From Actinomycetes bacterium (GTDB lineage Bacteria > Actinomycetota > Actinomycetes > Actinomycetales > Actinomycetaceae), in assembly GCA_023389315.1 (NCBI GenBank), contig JAEWEQ010000028.1:62001-126000 (forward strand): DNA of 64,000 nt, written 5' to 3'. This document shows positions 35,439-43,467 of the stretch, one piece after another. The notes beneath the pieces are model-generated. The model was not told the origin of the DNA. It saw nothing but the letters and a program-made list of their open reading frames with translations, and did no database searches. Positions within the stretch are counted from its first letter, which is position 1. Each line of letters starts with the position of its first letter. The position numbers and the translations under genes are program-made.

Positions 35439-37478
35439 CTAGTCGAGGTAGTCGCGTAGCACCTGTGACCGGGAGGGGTGGCGCAGCTTCGACATAGTCT
35501 TGGATTCGATCTGGCGGATGCGTTCGCGGGTCACCCCGTATACCTTGCCGATCTCATCCAGGGTCTTCGGCTGTCCATCTCCCAACCCGAAGCGCATGGA
35601 AACGACTCCGGCTTCGCGTTCTGAGAGGGTGTCCAGTACTCGATGTAACTGTTCTTGCAGCAGCGTGAAGGACACGGCATCGGTGGGAACGATCGCTTCG
35701 GAGTCCTCGATCAGGTCCCCAAACTCGGAGTCACCGTCTTCACCCAGCGGCGTGTGCAGGGAGATTGGTTCGCGGCCGTACTTTTGTACTTCCACCACCT
35801 TCTCCGGAGTCATGTCCAGTTCCTTGGCCAGTTCCTCGGGGGTGGGTTCGCGGCCCAGGTCTTGCAGCATTTGTCGCTGTACGCGCGCGAGTTTGTTAAT
35901 CACTTCAACCATGTGCACCGGGATGCGAATGGTGCGGGCCTGGTCGGCCATGGCACGGGTGATGGCCTGGCGGATCCACCAGGTGGCGTAGGTGGAGAAC
36001 TTATAGCCCTTGGTGTAATCGAACTTCTCTACCGCGCGGATCAGACCCAGGTTGCCTTCTTGAATGAGGTCAAGGAACAGCATTCCGCGGCCGGTGTAGC
36101 GCTTGGCCAACGACACCACCAGACGCAAGTTAGCTTCCAGCAGGTGGTTCTTAGCCAGTTGCCCGTCCTGCACGATGATTTGCAGTTCGCGGCGCAATTT
36201 GGAGGGAATCTCATCGCCGGCTCGTTTGATCTTTTGCTCGGCGAACAGACCCGCTTCGATTCGGCGTGCCAGGTCCACTTCCTGGGCGGCGGTGAGCAGA
36301 GCTACCTTACCGATTTGCTTCAGATAGTCCTTCACCGGGTCGGCAGTGGCGCCAGCGACGGTGACTTTTTGTACCGGTTCGTCTGTGTCATCGGAGTCGG
36401 AAACGACGAATCCGCCCGAGCGCACCGCGGTGCGGTCTTCTTCCTCAGTTTTGCGACGCTTACGACGCCCCATCTTGGGTTTGTCTGCGTCGGTTTCGTC
36501 GTCCTCGTCCTCGTCGTCTTCTTCTTCGTCGTCTTCGGTTTCGGGTTCTTCTTCGTCCTCGTCCTCATCGAGGTCGAGGTCTTCGACGTCTTCGACGTCT
36601 TCGAAGTTCTCCGGTTCGGCTTCGGTGTCTTCGTCTTCTAGTTCGTCGTCGAGTTCGTCAGCTTCCACCACCGGTTTGGTTTCTTCTTTACGAGTACGGG
36701 TGGTGCGCTTAGTGGTCTTCTTCTTCGCGGCGGGCTTAGCGGGGGTCTTCTCCGCGCCCTCGCTGGCGGTAGTTTCTTCCTTATCCGCCCCAGCCTTAGT
36801 AGCGGGCTTCGCGGTGGTTTTCTTGGTGGTGGGCTTGGCGTGGGTCGTAGCCTCAGCCTTGGGGGCAGTCTTCTTGGCGGGCTTTTCTGCGCCGGCGCCG
36901 TCTGCTGCAGTAGCGGGCGTCTTTTCGGCGGCGGGCGCCTCCTTGGCGGCGGCCTTCTTAGCGGGAGCCTTGGCTGCCGCAGTCTTGCTGCTCGTGGTCT
37001 TGCTGGCCGGGGCCTTCTTAGCCGTCGTCTTCCTGGCGGCAGTTTGCTTGGCTGCGGGCTTCGTCTCGCTAGCCTTGGTTTCACTCGCCTTCTCGTCCGC
37101 AACGGCGCCGGCGGCGGCCGCTTTCACAGTCTTCGCGACCTTGGTCTTAGCAGCGGCAGTCTTCACGGTCTTTGCCTCAGCCTTGCTGGCAGTTGCCTTG
37201 CTGGTGGTCGCCTTAGTAGCGGCCTTAGTGGACTTGCTGGCCGCAGCCTTAGAGCTGGTGGTAGTTTTGGCGCTCGCGGTGGTCTTGGCGCTGGCAGCCG
37301 GCTTAGAGCTCGCAGTTGTCTTGGCTCCCGCTTTCGCGGTTGCCTTGGTCTTGGTTTTCGCCGCAGTGGCCGAAGAGTCTGACTTCGGGGCGGCCTTCGT
37401 CTTCCCTGTGCTGGTCTTAGAGGTCTTCCTCTTTGTGGTTTGAGCTTCCTGCTCAGCTGCGGTTTTTGACGCTGCCAC
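35439..37478 (-). CDS. sigA: Principal RNA polymerase sigma factor SigA with long H1-like and acidic N-terminus
   Basis: A 679-residue primary sigma factor. Region 1.2-4.2 occupies about residues 380-679, with [20 protein letters not shown] and [15 protein letters not shown] (region 2, -10 recognition) and [20 protein letters not shown] (region 4.2, -35 recognition). Residues 1-270 are almost wholly Lys, Ala, Thr and Ser, like the tail of histone H1. Residues about 272-335 are mostly Asp and Glu. [14 protein letters not shown] patch precedes the core. Long basic extensions occur in actinobacterial HrdB/SigA, but this one is large. I choose the second GTG because GAAAGG lies 8 bases before it; the first GTG overlaps that site. 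Confidence 0.95.
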   Translation of the reverse strand: MAASKTAAEQEAQTTKRKTSKTSTGKTKAAPKSDSSATAAKTKTKATAKAGAKTTASSKPAASAKTTASAKTTTSSKAAASKSTKAATKATTSKATASKAEAKTVKTAAAKTKVAKTVKAAAAGAVADEKASETKASETKPAAKQTAARKTTAKKAPASKTTSSKTAAAKAPAKKAAAKEAPAAEKTPATAADGAGAEKPAKKTAPKAEATTHAKPTTKKTTAKPATKAGADKEETTASEGAEKTPAKPAAKKKTTKRTTRTRKEETKPVVEADELDDELEDEDTEAEPENFEDVEDVEDLDLDEDEDEEEPETEDDEEEDDEDEDDETDADKPKMGRRKRRKTEEEDRTAVRSGGFVVSDSDDTDEPVQKVTVAGATADPVKDYLKQIGKVALLTAAQEVDLARRIEAGLFAEQKIKRAGDEIPSKLRRELQIIVQDGQLAKNHLLEANLRLVVSLAKRYTGRGMLFLDLIQEGNLGLIRAVEKFDYTKGYKFSTYATWWIRQAITRAMADQARTIRIPVHMVEVINKLARVQRQMLQDLGREPTPEELAKELDMTPEKVVEVQKYGREPISLHTPLGEDGDSEFGDLIEDSEAIVPTDAVSFTLLQEQLHRVLDTLSEREAGVVSMRFGLGDGQPKTLDEIGKVYGVTRERIRQIESKTMSKLRHPSRSQVLRDYLD

Positions 37479-37832
37479 CGAACTCACCTTTCAAGATCTA
37501 CACACTCGAAGCGTTACCGAACGCGACCGAACCTCACCGTCTACAATCACCACCGGCCGAGTTTTATTCCCGACATCCGAAAGTCACCGCACGCCAAGCT
37601 CCCTGCTCAGCTTGTTTCGCCACGGAAATGGAACCTAGTACCCATATTTGGTTTAATTTGAGCTGGAGTAAGTCGGCGGGTCAGTGTAGCAGATGGGATG
37701 AGATTTCAGTACAACACGACAATTATAGTCAGACACCTACCGACCGGCGAATTGGGAGCCCATTTTGCGGGCAGTTCCCAGCGTCCCCGCGGGCGTTTTA
37801 CCCACTCAGCCGACGCTGCTGAAATCGCGCCT
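37479..37832 (-). promoter_or_regulatory. sigA upstream region with two -10-like boxes
   Basis: A 354-base non-coding stretch, AT-richer than its surroundings in its middle. On the minus strand a perfect TATAAT lies at 37722-37727 and TACACT at 37683-37688. The latter follows TTGTAC, but at a long 20-base spacing. Either start would leave a leader of about 200-240 bases, long enough for regulation. No riboswitch class was recognised. Confidence 0.45.
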
Positions 37833-38222
37833 TTATCGCATGAAATGGGTAGTGGTTAGTACCGGACAGGGGGCGTCCAGCAGCACCCGCGTAGCGTTCG
37901 ACCCCAGGTTGGTGCTGCACGATCCTCCCATGCGAAGCCCCAGCACAATGAGCGTCGCCTGCAGCTCCTCGGCAGTGTCCAAAATGGTCTTCGCGATCGG
38001 TTCATCTCCACGGGCGTTGCGCACTTGGAATGCCACGTCGGCCTTTTCCAAAGCTGCCCACAGGCGCCCGTGCGCATCCATCTCGGTGCGTTCGTCGTCG
38101 GCGTTCATGCGTGTTGCCACCACGATGGTCAACTTAGTGTTCAGCATCTCGGTGACCCGGATAGCGACTTGCAGTGCGGCGTCCGATTCATCTTTGCCAT
38201 GGTAACTAAGCACAACCGACAT
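37833..38222 (-). CDS. Universal stress protein (UspA) family
   Basis: A 129-residue single-domain protein. The C-terminal ATP-binding pattern G-2x-G-9x-G-S is recognisable in LGLRMGGSCSTNLGSNATRVLL, and the protein ends in the expected strand CPVLTTT. An N-terminal VVLSYHGKDESDAAL strand-loop fits the fold. The function is a general stress or nucleotide-binding role. AAGGAGGG lies 3 bases before the ATG. It is divergent from the prenyl synthase gene and shares a 42-base promoter region with it. Confidence 0.82.
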   Translation of the reverse strand: MSVVLSYHGKDESDAALQVAIRVTEMLNTKLTIVVATRMNADDERTEMDAHGRLWAALEKADVAFQVRNARGDEPIAKTILDTAEELQATLIVLGLRMGGSCSTNLGSNATRVLLDAPCPVLTTTHFMR

Positions 38223-38240
38223 GGGCCCTCCTTACCTTCG

Positions 38241-38253
38241 TACCCTTAGGGTA
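38241..38253. promoter_or_regulatory. Palindrome overlapping the prenyl synthase promoter
   Basis: TACCCTTAGGGTA is a 13-base palindrome (6-bp arms, one centre base) that overlaps the first bases of the -10 box of the downstream gene. It lies in the shared divergent promoter region, so a bound protein could affect both genes. Confidence 0.35.
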
Positions 38254-38257
38254 TCTT
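38252..38257 (+). promoter_or_regulatory. -10 box of a probable leaderless promoter (prenyl synthase)
   Basis: TATCTT ends 7 bases before the ATG at 38265 with no Shine-Dalgarno site, so transcription is expected to begin at the start codon. Confidence 0.5.
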
Positions 38258-38264
38258 TAGGGAC

Positions 38265-39350
38265 ATGGTCACGACGAATTCGCACCCCGCCAACCCCCTG
38301 GACTTATCTAGTTTTGGGGCGCGGATCCACCAGCTTTGCCACCACGTCCTCGCCGAAGAACTCGCCCCGGTTGCCAACCACCCGGCCCTGGCCAGCTTCC
38401 GCGAAGTCATCACCCCCTACGTCACCGAAGGTAAATCCTTGCGCGCTTTAGGAGTCAGCGTTGGTGCAGCGGTAGCGTCGGGCAGGCAGCTGGGCGAGGA
38501 CGAAACCGCCCTGCAACTGGGAGTGGCGTTGGAACTGTACCAAGGTTCCGCATTGATCCACGATGACTTGATCGACCAGGCCCCCGTCCGGCGTGGACAA
38601 CCCAGCGCCCACGTGCGTGCCGCCCAGCTAATTAGCCCGCAACTGGCCGAGCCAGTGGCGATTTTGGCCGGTGACTACCTACTTTCCCTGGTACACGCCC
38701 GCACCGTGGACGCCCTCGCCTGCCTCCCCCCGGCCACCGCACAGCGGGTGGGACGCTACCTCGCTGATATCACCGCGGAGGTCGCATGGGGACAGTACCT
38801 GGACGTCCTGGCCGCCAGTGAAGGCTTGGCTGACCCGGTGCAACTGCGCGCACACGTGCTGGAAGTCATCGCGGTTAAGGCTGGCAACTACTCGGTGATG
38901 CGCCCCCTCATTTTGGGGGCCCTGCTATATACCGATAGCGAAGAGATTTTGGCGCCACTGCGGGTGGCGGGACACAACTGGGGCTTAGCCTTCCAGATGC
39001 GCGACGATGCTTTAGATTTCGCTAACGCCGATGCCACTACCGGGAAGACCGCGGGCACGGATCTGCGTGAAGGCAAACGCACCGTGTTGCTCACCCTGGG
39101 CCTGGAGCGCGCCGACGCTCAGCAACGGCAACTGCTGGTAGATGCCCTGGGACGATCCGATCTGGAAGCCGCGCAGGTGGCGCAAATCCGCCAAGTGTTG
39201 GCAGATTGTGGCGCTTGGGAAGAACACGAGCAGATGATTACCCAGCTGTACCAACAGGGCTTGGCCGCGTTGGATCAGCTACCGGTAGACACTGCTGCCC
39301 GCGGGCTACTGCGCGACTACGCTAGATTACTGGTGGAACGCCAATACTAA
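38265..39350 (+). CDS. Polyprenyl diphosphate synthase (trans, IdsA type)
   Basis: A 361-residue all-alpha prenyltransferase that condenses isopentenyl diphosphate onto an allylic diphosphate. Both Asp-rich motifs are present: ALIHDDLIDQAPVRRG (DDxxD, residues 100-104) and MRDDALDFANA followed by GKTAGTDLREGKRTVLL. The bulky residues before the first motif (ALEL) could limit chain length to geranylgeranyl or similar, but this cannot be fixed by eye. The position beside the Rv2175c homologue and pknL matches idsA2 of M. tuberculosis. It uses products of the pathway begun by dxs. Confidence 0.9.
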   Translation: MVTTNSHPANPLDLSSFGARIHQLCHHVLAEELAPVANHPALASFREVITPYVTEGKSLRALGVSVGAAVASGRQLGEDETALQLGVALELYQGSALIHDDLIDQAPVRRGQPSAHVRAAQLISPQLAEPVAILAGDYLLSLVHARTVDALACLPPATAQRVGRYLADITAEVAWGQYLDVLAASEGLADPVQLRAHVLEVIAVKAGNYSVMRPLILGALLYTDSEEILAPLRVAGHNWGLAFQMRDDALDFANADATTGKTAGTDLREGKRTVLLTLGLERADAQQRQLLVDALGRSDLEAAQVAQIRQVLADCGAWEEHEQMITQLYQQGLAALDQLPVDTAARGLLRDYARLLVERQY

Positions 39351-39366
39351 ATCAGCGCCGCGGCAC

Positions 39367-39705
39367 TCAGAAAGCAAGCGGCAAGATAGCGTTTCGTACC
39401 TCGCGCACCCGGTTTTGCGCCAGCAACTGCAGCGGAGTGTCGTCCAAACCGTCGTGAGTTTCCATCATCCAGGCGGTAGCCTCTTCGATGCTGAAGCCGG
39501 CATCAAGCAACATCGTCACGGTGCCGCGCACCGACTCTAGTGGAATCCACCCGTTGGGCCCCTTGGCGAAGCAGGCGGCGGGAACGTGCGGCTTGCGGTC
39601 AATCATGACCTTCAGCAGTACGTTTTCTGCCCACAGCTGTTTAATTCGCGAGGGCGTTACCCCCAGTTTGGTGGCGGCCTGGCGTTGGTCAAGGAATTCA
39701 CTCAT
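39367..39705 (-). CDS. Rv2175c-like winged-helix DNA-binding protein
   Basis: A 112-residue protein with an N-terminal helix-turn-helix (FLDQRQAATKLGVTPSRIKQL) and the family C-terminal domain (VRGTVTMLLDAGFSIEEATAWM). In M. tuberculosis the homologue is bound and phosphorylated by the neighbouring kinase PknL, which controls its DNA binding. Here it is likewise divergent from the kinase gene. No ribosome binding site of note was seen. Target sites are unknown. Confidence 0.85.
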   Translation of the reverse strand: MSEFLDQRQAATKLGVTPSRIKQLWAENVLLKVMIDRKPHVPAACFAKGPNGWIPLESVRGTVTMLLDAGFSIEEATAWMMETHDGLDDTPLQLLAQNRVREVRNAILPLAF

Positions 39706-39814
39706 GCTTGCATCCTACCTTGCGCTCCCCCGGCGGCCCCACTGCGCCCGGGGCCCAGCTGGGCGAATCTGGCTTCTGTCGGGGTGGTGACCACCTGCGC
39801 GGAGGGTTTTTGCA

Positions 39815-39820
39815 TACAAT
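39815..39820 (+). promoter_or_regulatory. -10 box of a probable leaderless promoter (pknL)
   Basis: TACAAT, a near-perfect -10, ends 7 bases before a GTG that begins MGLFSNW. The open frame continues upstream, but the 40 residues it would add are not protein-like. No Shine-Dalgarno site is present. Confidence 0.55.
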
Positions 39821-39827
39821 CTGGCAC

Positions 39828-41909
39828 GTGGGATTGTTTTCGAACTGGCGCGACAAGGCCGCCGAACAAAGCGCTGAGGCGCCGGCGCAGCAAGCTGCTT
39901 CCAGTGACCAAGCTGTCACCACTTCCCACCCGACCTCCACCGAAGACCGTCCCTCTGGCGCGCGCGAGACCTCCAAAACTGCGGAAACTGTCGACACTGG
40001 CGGAATCGAAGAGGAGGCGAACACTGCGCTTTTGACCGATCCGCTGGTGGGAATGGTCATTGATGAGCGATACCGCATCGTGTCACTGCTGGCACGCGGG
40101 GGCATGGCCACGGTTTACACCGGGTACGACACCCGCCTAGAGCGCCCCGTCGCAGTCAAAGTAATGCACCCGCATTTGGCGCAATCGGCTGACTACGTGC
40201 AACGCTTCCGCCGGGAAGCGCGCGCCGCCGCCCGCATCATCCACCCCTCCGTAGTGTCAGTATTCGACCAAGGTATCGTCGGCGGCTCCGGCTACCTGGT
40301 GATGGAGTTGGTCTCGGGCACCAACTTGCGCCACCAACTCAACGCCGAGGGCGCCTTCACCGTCGAATACGCCCTGGAAGTAACCGAAGCCATCCTGCGG
40401 GCCCTGATCCAAGCTCACCGAAATGGCGTGGTCCACCGCGATATCAAACCCGAAAACGTGCTGGTACCTGAGGAAGGACCGGTGAAAGTGGTTGACTTCG
40501 GACTGGCGCGCGCCGCCTCCGACGTCTCCGCTGCCAGCACCGGGTCCGTCCTCGGAACGGTGGCGTATCTGGCTCCCGAACTGGTTTCCGATAGTGAACC
40601 AGATGGGCGCTGTGACCTGTATGCCCTGGGCATCATGCTGTACGAAATGCTCATCGGCCACACCCCCTACGAGGATCGCAGCGCCATCCAAATCGCTTGG
40701 GCCCACGTGCACGAGGACGTTCCCGCCCCCTCGCGCCTGGAGAAGTGGCTACCCTCGGAGATCGACGACTACGTGTGTTCCCTGGCGGCACGCGAACCCG
40801 GCTCCCGCCCAGAAAGCGCCCAAGAGGCCCTGGAAGAACTCATCCAACTGCGGGTCCAGCTGCCCGAGACAATCTTGACCCAACGTGCCAAGGTCGAAAA
40901 GGCTGACCCCTCGGAGGCCTTCACCGCGCCGGTACACACCCACGGTCAAACCGTGGCGCTACCGATTCCTACCGGCGCCCGCACTCCGGTTAAAGCGCAG
41001 GGGGCGGAGAAGAAAACTCGCCGGCGCCGCCTACCGTTAATCCTCACCACCGTGGTGTTGCTGCTGGTAGTAGCCTCCGTCGGCTTCGGCTGGTGGTGGA
41101 CCCAATACGGGCCGGGCGCCTACCTGAAAGTCCCGGACCTGGCGGGGAAGACCGAAACTGAAGCCGTCCAAACGCTGCAGGCACTGGAGCTGGAGAGTAC
41201 GGTCAATAAAGACTTCTCTGATGACGTGCCCACCGGATTGGTGATTAAAACAGAGCCGGGCGCCGGCATGAAGGTCCACAAATCCGCGGCCGTGTCCATC
41301 TTGCTGTCGAAAGGCATCAAGATGGTGGAAGTACCCAACCTGGTTGCCAGTGACCAAGACGCCGCGCTGAAGGCCCTGCAAAATGCCGACCTTAAAGCGG
41401 GTGAGGTGAAGGACGAGTATTCCGAAACCATCGCCAAGGGGCAGGTGATATCGCAAAGCCTGGAGGCGGGGACCACCATCCGACATGGCACCAGCGTGAA
41501 CCTGGTGGTGTCTAAGGGCAGGGAGCCGCTGAAGGTGCCTAAAGTTGTGGGTCTAACCAACGAAGAGGCCCACGCCTTGCTCACCGATGCTGGTTTCGCG
41601 GTGCAGGTCACCGAAGAGTTCTCAGACGACATCGCCAAGGGCACGGTGATGTCCCAAGATCCTAAAGAAGCCGAGACTCGCTATCGCAACGACCCGATCG
41701 CCCTCGTAGTATCGAAGGGCCCAGAAGTGGTGGCAGTGCCCGACGTGGTGCGCATGAGTGAAGCCGACGCCGTGGCTACCTTGGAAGCGGCGGGGCTGAA
41801 TGTGAAGATCACTCGCGTCTACGTGGTGTTCGGTAACGTCGCTATGACAGTGCCGGCAGCCGGCACCGAAGTTAAAGTCGGCTCCACCGTGGAAATCCGC
41901 CTGGTGTAG
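39828..41909 (+). CDS. pknL: Membrane Ser/Thr protein kinase with four PASTA repeats (PknL position)
   Basis: A 693-residue receptor kinase. Residues 1-75 are a hydrophilic Ser/Thr/Glu-rich tail. The Hanks kinase domain (about 80-345) has the Gly loop ARGGMATVY, the ATP lysine in VAVKVM (Lys 111), HRDIKPENVL (203-212) and DFGLA (223-227). A basic patch (KKTRRRR) and one membrane helix (about 402-424) follow, then four extracellular PASTA domains (434 to the end), which in relatives sense peptidoglycan or lipid II. Mycobacterial PknL lacks PASTA domains, while the corynebacterial protein has them. Beside the Rv2175c homologue, its likely substrate. Confidence 0.92.
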   Translation: MGLFSNWRDKAAEQSAEAPAQQAASSDQAVTTSHPTSTEDRPSGARETSKTAETVDTGGIEEEANTALLTDPLVGMVIDERYRIVSLLARGGMATVYTGYDTRLERPVAVKVMHPHLAQSADYVQRFRREARAAARIIHPSVVSVFDQGIVGGSGYLVMELVSGTNLRHQLNAEGAFTVEYALEVTEAILRALIQAHRNGVVHRDIKPENVLVPEEGPVKVVDFGLARAASDVSAASTGSVLGTVAYLAPELVSDSEPDGRCDLYALGIMLYEMLIGHTPYEDRSAIQIAWAHVHEDVPAPSRLEKWLPSEIDDYVCSLAAREPGSRPESAQEALEELIQLRVQLPETILTQRAKVEKADPSEAFTAPVHTHGQTVALPIPTGARTPVKAQGAEKKTRRRRLPLILTTVVLLLVVASVGFGWWWTQYGPGAYLKVPDLAGKTETEAVQTLQALELESTVNKDFSDDVPTGLVIKTEPGAGMKVHKSAAVSILLSKGIKMVEVPNLVASDQDAALKALQNADLKAGEVKDEYSETIAKGQVISQSLEAGTTIRHGTSVNLVVSKGREPLKVPKVVGLTNEEAHALLTDAGFAVQVTEEFSDDIAKGTVMSQDPKEAETRYRNDPIALVVSKGPEVVAVPDVVRMSEADAVATLEAAGLNVKITRVYVVFGNVAMTVPAAGTEVKVGSTVEIRLV

Positions 41910-42009
41910 GTGATTTAACCCGCCATTATTGGCGAGGACGGGCCGGCTTGGTGGTGCGCACCGCGCGGTCAGCGTGGACGCCATCTACTAGCCGGCTAGT
42001 TTTAGGACC

Positions 42010-42027
42010 TGCCGAGTCGGCATTTTT
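42010..42027 (+). terminator. Terminator after pknL
   Basis: TGCCGA, one base, TCGGCA, then five T: a short GC hairpin with a T-tract. It overlaps the stop codon of the convergent DAHP synthase gene. A 14-base palindrome ACTAGCCGGCTAGT (41987-42000) followed by TTT lies just before it and may add to termination. Confidence 0.5.
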
Positions 42028-43372
42028 AGGCGTTCGCGGCGCGCAGTAACCCACCCACTCGGAACGCCATTTCCAGTGACTGTTGGTGATTCAACCGCGG
42101 ATCCACCAAGGTTTCGTAGCGCTGCGCTAACTCGCTCTCCCCCAGGTGTTCAGAGCCGCCAATCACCTCAGTGACGTCATCACCGGTGAGTTCCATATGG
42201 ATTCCACCGGGGGCAGTGCCAACCTGCTGGTGGCTGCGGAAGAAGCCTTCGACCTCGCGCATGATGGTTTCAAAATCGCGGGTCTTCACCCCGGTAGCAG
42301 TTTGGATGGTGTTACCGTGCATCGGGTCACAAATCCACGTCACCGGACGCCCATCGGCCTGCACCGCCTCCAACAGGGGTGGCAGCAGCTCATCCACCTG
42401 GTTGGCACCCATGCGGGTGATGAAGCTCAAACGTCCCGGCTCGCCCTCGGGATTTAGCCGATCCAACAACGCCAGCAGATCCGCAGGGGTAGCGGCCGGA
42501 CCGATCTTCACGCCCACCGGGTTGCGTACCCCGGCGAGCAACTCCACGTGTGCCCCGTCGGCCTGGCGGGTACGCTCCCCTATCCACAGGAAGTGTCCGG
42601 AGGTGTTGTAAAGTTCTCCGCCGCGAGAATCCACCCGCGTCATGGCAGCTTCGTACTCCAACAGCAGCGCCTCGTGGGAGGCATATAGATCAACCACCCG
42701 CAGGGCATCAAAGTCCGCTCCGGCGGCTTCCATGAACTTAACCGCACGGTTGATCTCCTGCGCCAAGGCTTCGTAGCGGGCGTAGGCGGGGTTGGCGGTA
42801 AAACCGCGGTTCCATTCGTGGACCCGGCGCATATCGGCGTACCCACCCTTGGTGAAAGCGCGGATTAGATTCAAGGTGGAAGCCGAGTATTGATAAACCT
42901 CCAGTAGGCGGCGCGGGTCAGGCTCACGGCTGTGCGCAGTGAACTCGTGATCATTCACCGCGTCCCCGAAATAGGACGGCAGTTCCTGATCCCCGCGGAC
43001 CTCAGTAGGAGCTGAACGCGGTTTTGCGAACTGCCCGGCGATGCGCCCCACCTTTACGATCGGCAACGACGCCCCGTAGGTGAGGACCACTGCCATCTGC
43101 AGCAGGGTTTGGATCTTCAAACGGATCTGGTCAGCGGTCGTAGAAGCGAAGGTTTCCGCACAGTCCCCACCCATCAGGACGAAGGCTTCACCGCGCCCCG
43201 CCAAGGCCACCTGGTCACGCAGGGCGTCCACTTCACCAGCGAATACCAAGGGCGGGCGCTTGCGCAGGGCCTCGGAAACGGCCGCCACGTCCTCGCCATT
43301 GGCATAGGGAGGCTGGTGGTGTGCCTCGAATTCGCGCCAAGTATCCCACGGTAGTTGCTGGTCGATGATCAT
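42026..43372 (-). CDS. aroG: Class II (plant-type) 3-deoxy-D-arabino-heptulosonate 7-phosphate synthase
   Basis: A 448-residue enzyme catalysing the first step of the shikimate pathway from phosphoenolpyruvate and erythrose 4-phosphate. Family stretches: WDTWREFEAHHQPPY at the start, FVLMGGDCAETFA, HFLWIGERTRQ, and VTWICDPMHGNT. The type II family is the usual actinobacterial form. The start is the ATG of MIIDQQLPW, with TAGGGT ending 7 bases upstream; upstream in-frame codons cross the promoter and are not used. It is convergent with pknL, as in M. tuberculosis. Confidence 0.95.
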   Translation of the reverse strand: MIIDQQLPWDTWREFEAHHQPPYANGEDVAAVSEALRKRPPLVFAGEVDALRDQVALAGRGEAFVLMGGDCAETFASTTADQIRLKIQTLLQMAVVLTYGASLPIVKVGRIAGQFAKPRSAPTEVRGDQELPSYFGDAVNDHEFTAHSREPDPRRLLEVYQYSASTLNLIRAFTKGGYADMRRVHEWNRGFTANPAYARYEALAQEINRAVKFMEAAGADFDALRVVDLYASHEALLLEYEAAMTRVDSRGGELYNTSGHFLWIGERTRQADGAHVELLAGVRNPVGVKIGPAATPADLLALLDRLNPEGEPGRLSFITRMGANQVDELLPPLLEAVQADGRPVTWICDPMHGNTIQTATGVKTRDFETIMREVEGFFRSHQQVGTAPGGIHMELTGDDVTEVIGGSEHLGESELAQRYETLVDPRLNHQQSLEMAFRVGGLLRAANA

Positions 43373-43379
43373 GTAAATA

Positions 43380-43385
43380 ACCCTA
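43380..43385 (-). promoter_or_regulatory. -10 box of a probable leaderless promoter (aroG)
   Basis: On the minus strand TAGGGT ends 7 bases before the ATG at 43372; there is no Shine-Dalgarno site. Confidence 0.45.
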
Positions 43386-43402
43386 TCGATTAGATAAGAC
43401 TG

Positions 43403-43437
43403 GGGGCGTGCGTCCCAAGCTGTGGAACGCACGCCCC
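43403..43437. terminator. Hairpin between the PPi-PFK and aroG genes
   Basis: GGGGCGTGCGT and ACGCACGCCCC form a perfect 11-bp stem with a 13-base loop. It lies 30 bases past the PPi-PFK stop, just upstream of the aroG promoter. TTTT is on the plus-strand side only, so for the minus-strand gene it is a stem without a T-tract. Confidence 0.65.
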
Positions 43438-43467
43438 TTTTGGTCTCAGTGGCGCTGCCAACTTAGC

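Noticed and set aside
36346..37443. 365-codon Ser/Val/Ala-rich frame opposite the sigA N-terminus
   Set aside because: The low-complexity Lys/Ala/Thr and Asp/Glu codons of sigA read as Ser/Val/Phe on the opposite strand; no initiation signals.
38265..39350. Possible terpene synthase
   Set aside because: Both Asp-rich motifs and the FARM region fit a chain-elongating prenyl diphosphate synthase, and no terpene cyclase neighbours exist.
39708..39827. 40-residue N-terminal extension of PknL
   Set aside because: It overlaps the start of the divergent gene and contains the TACAAT box; the sequence is not protein-like.
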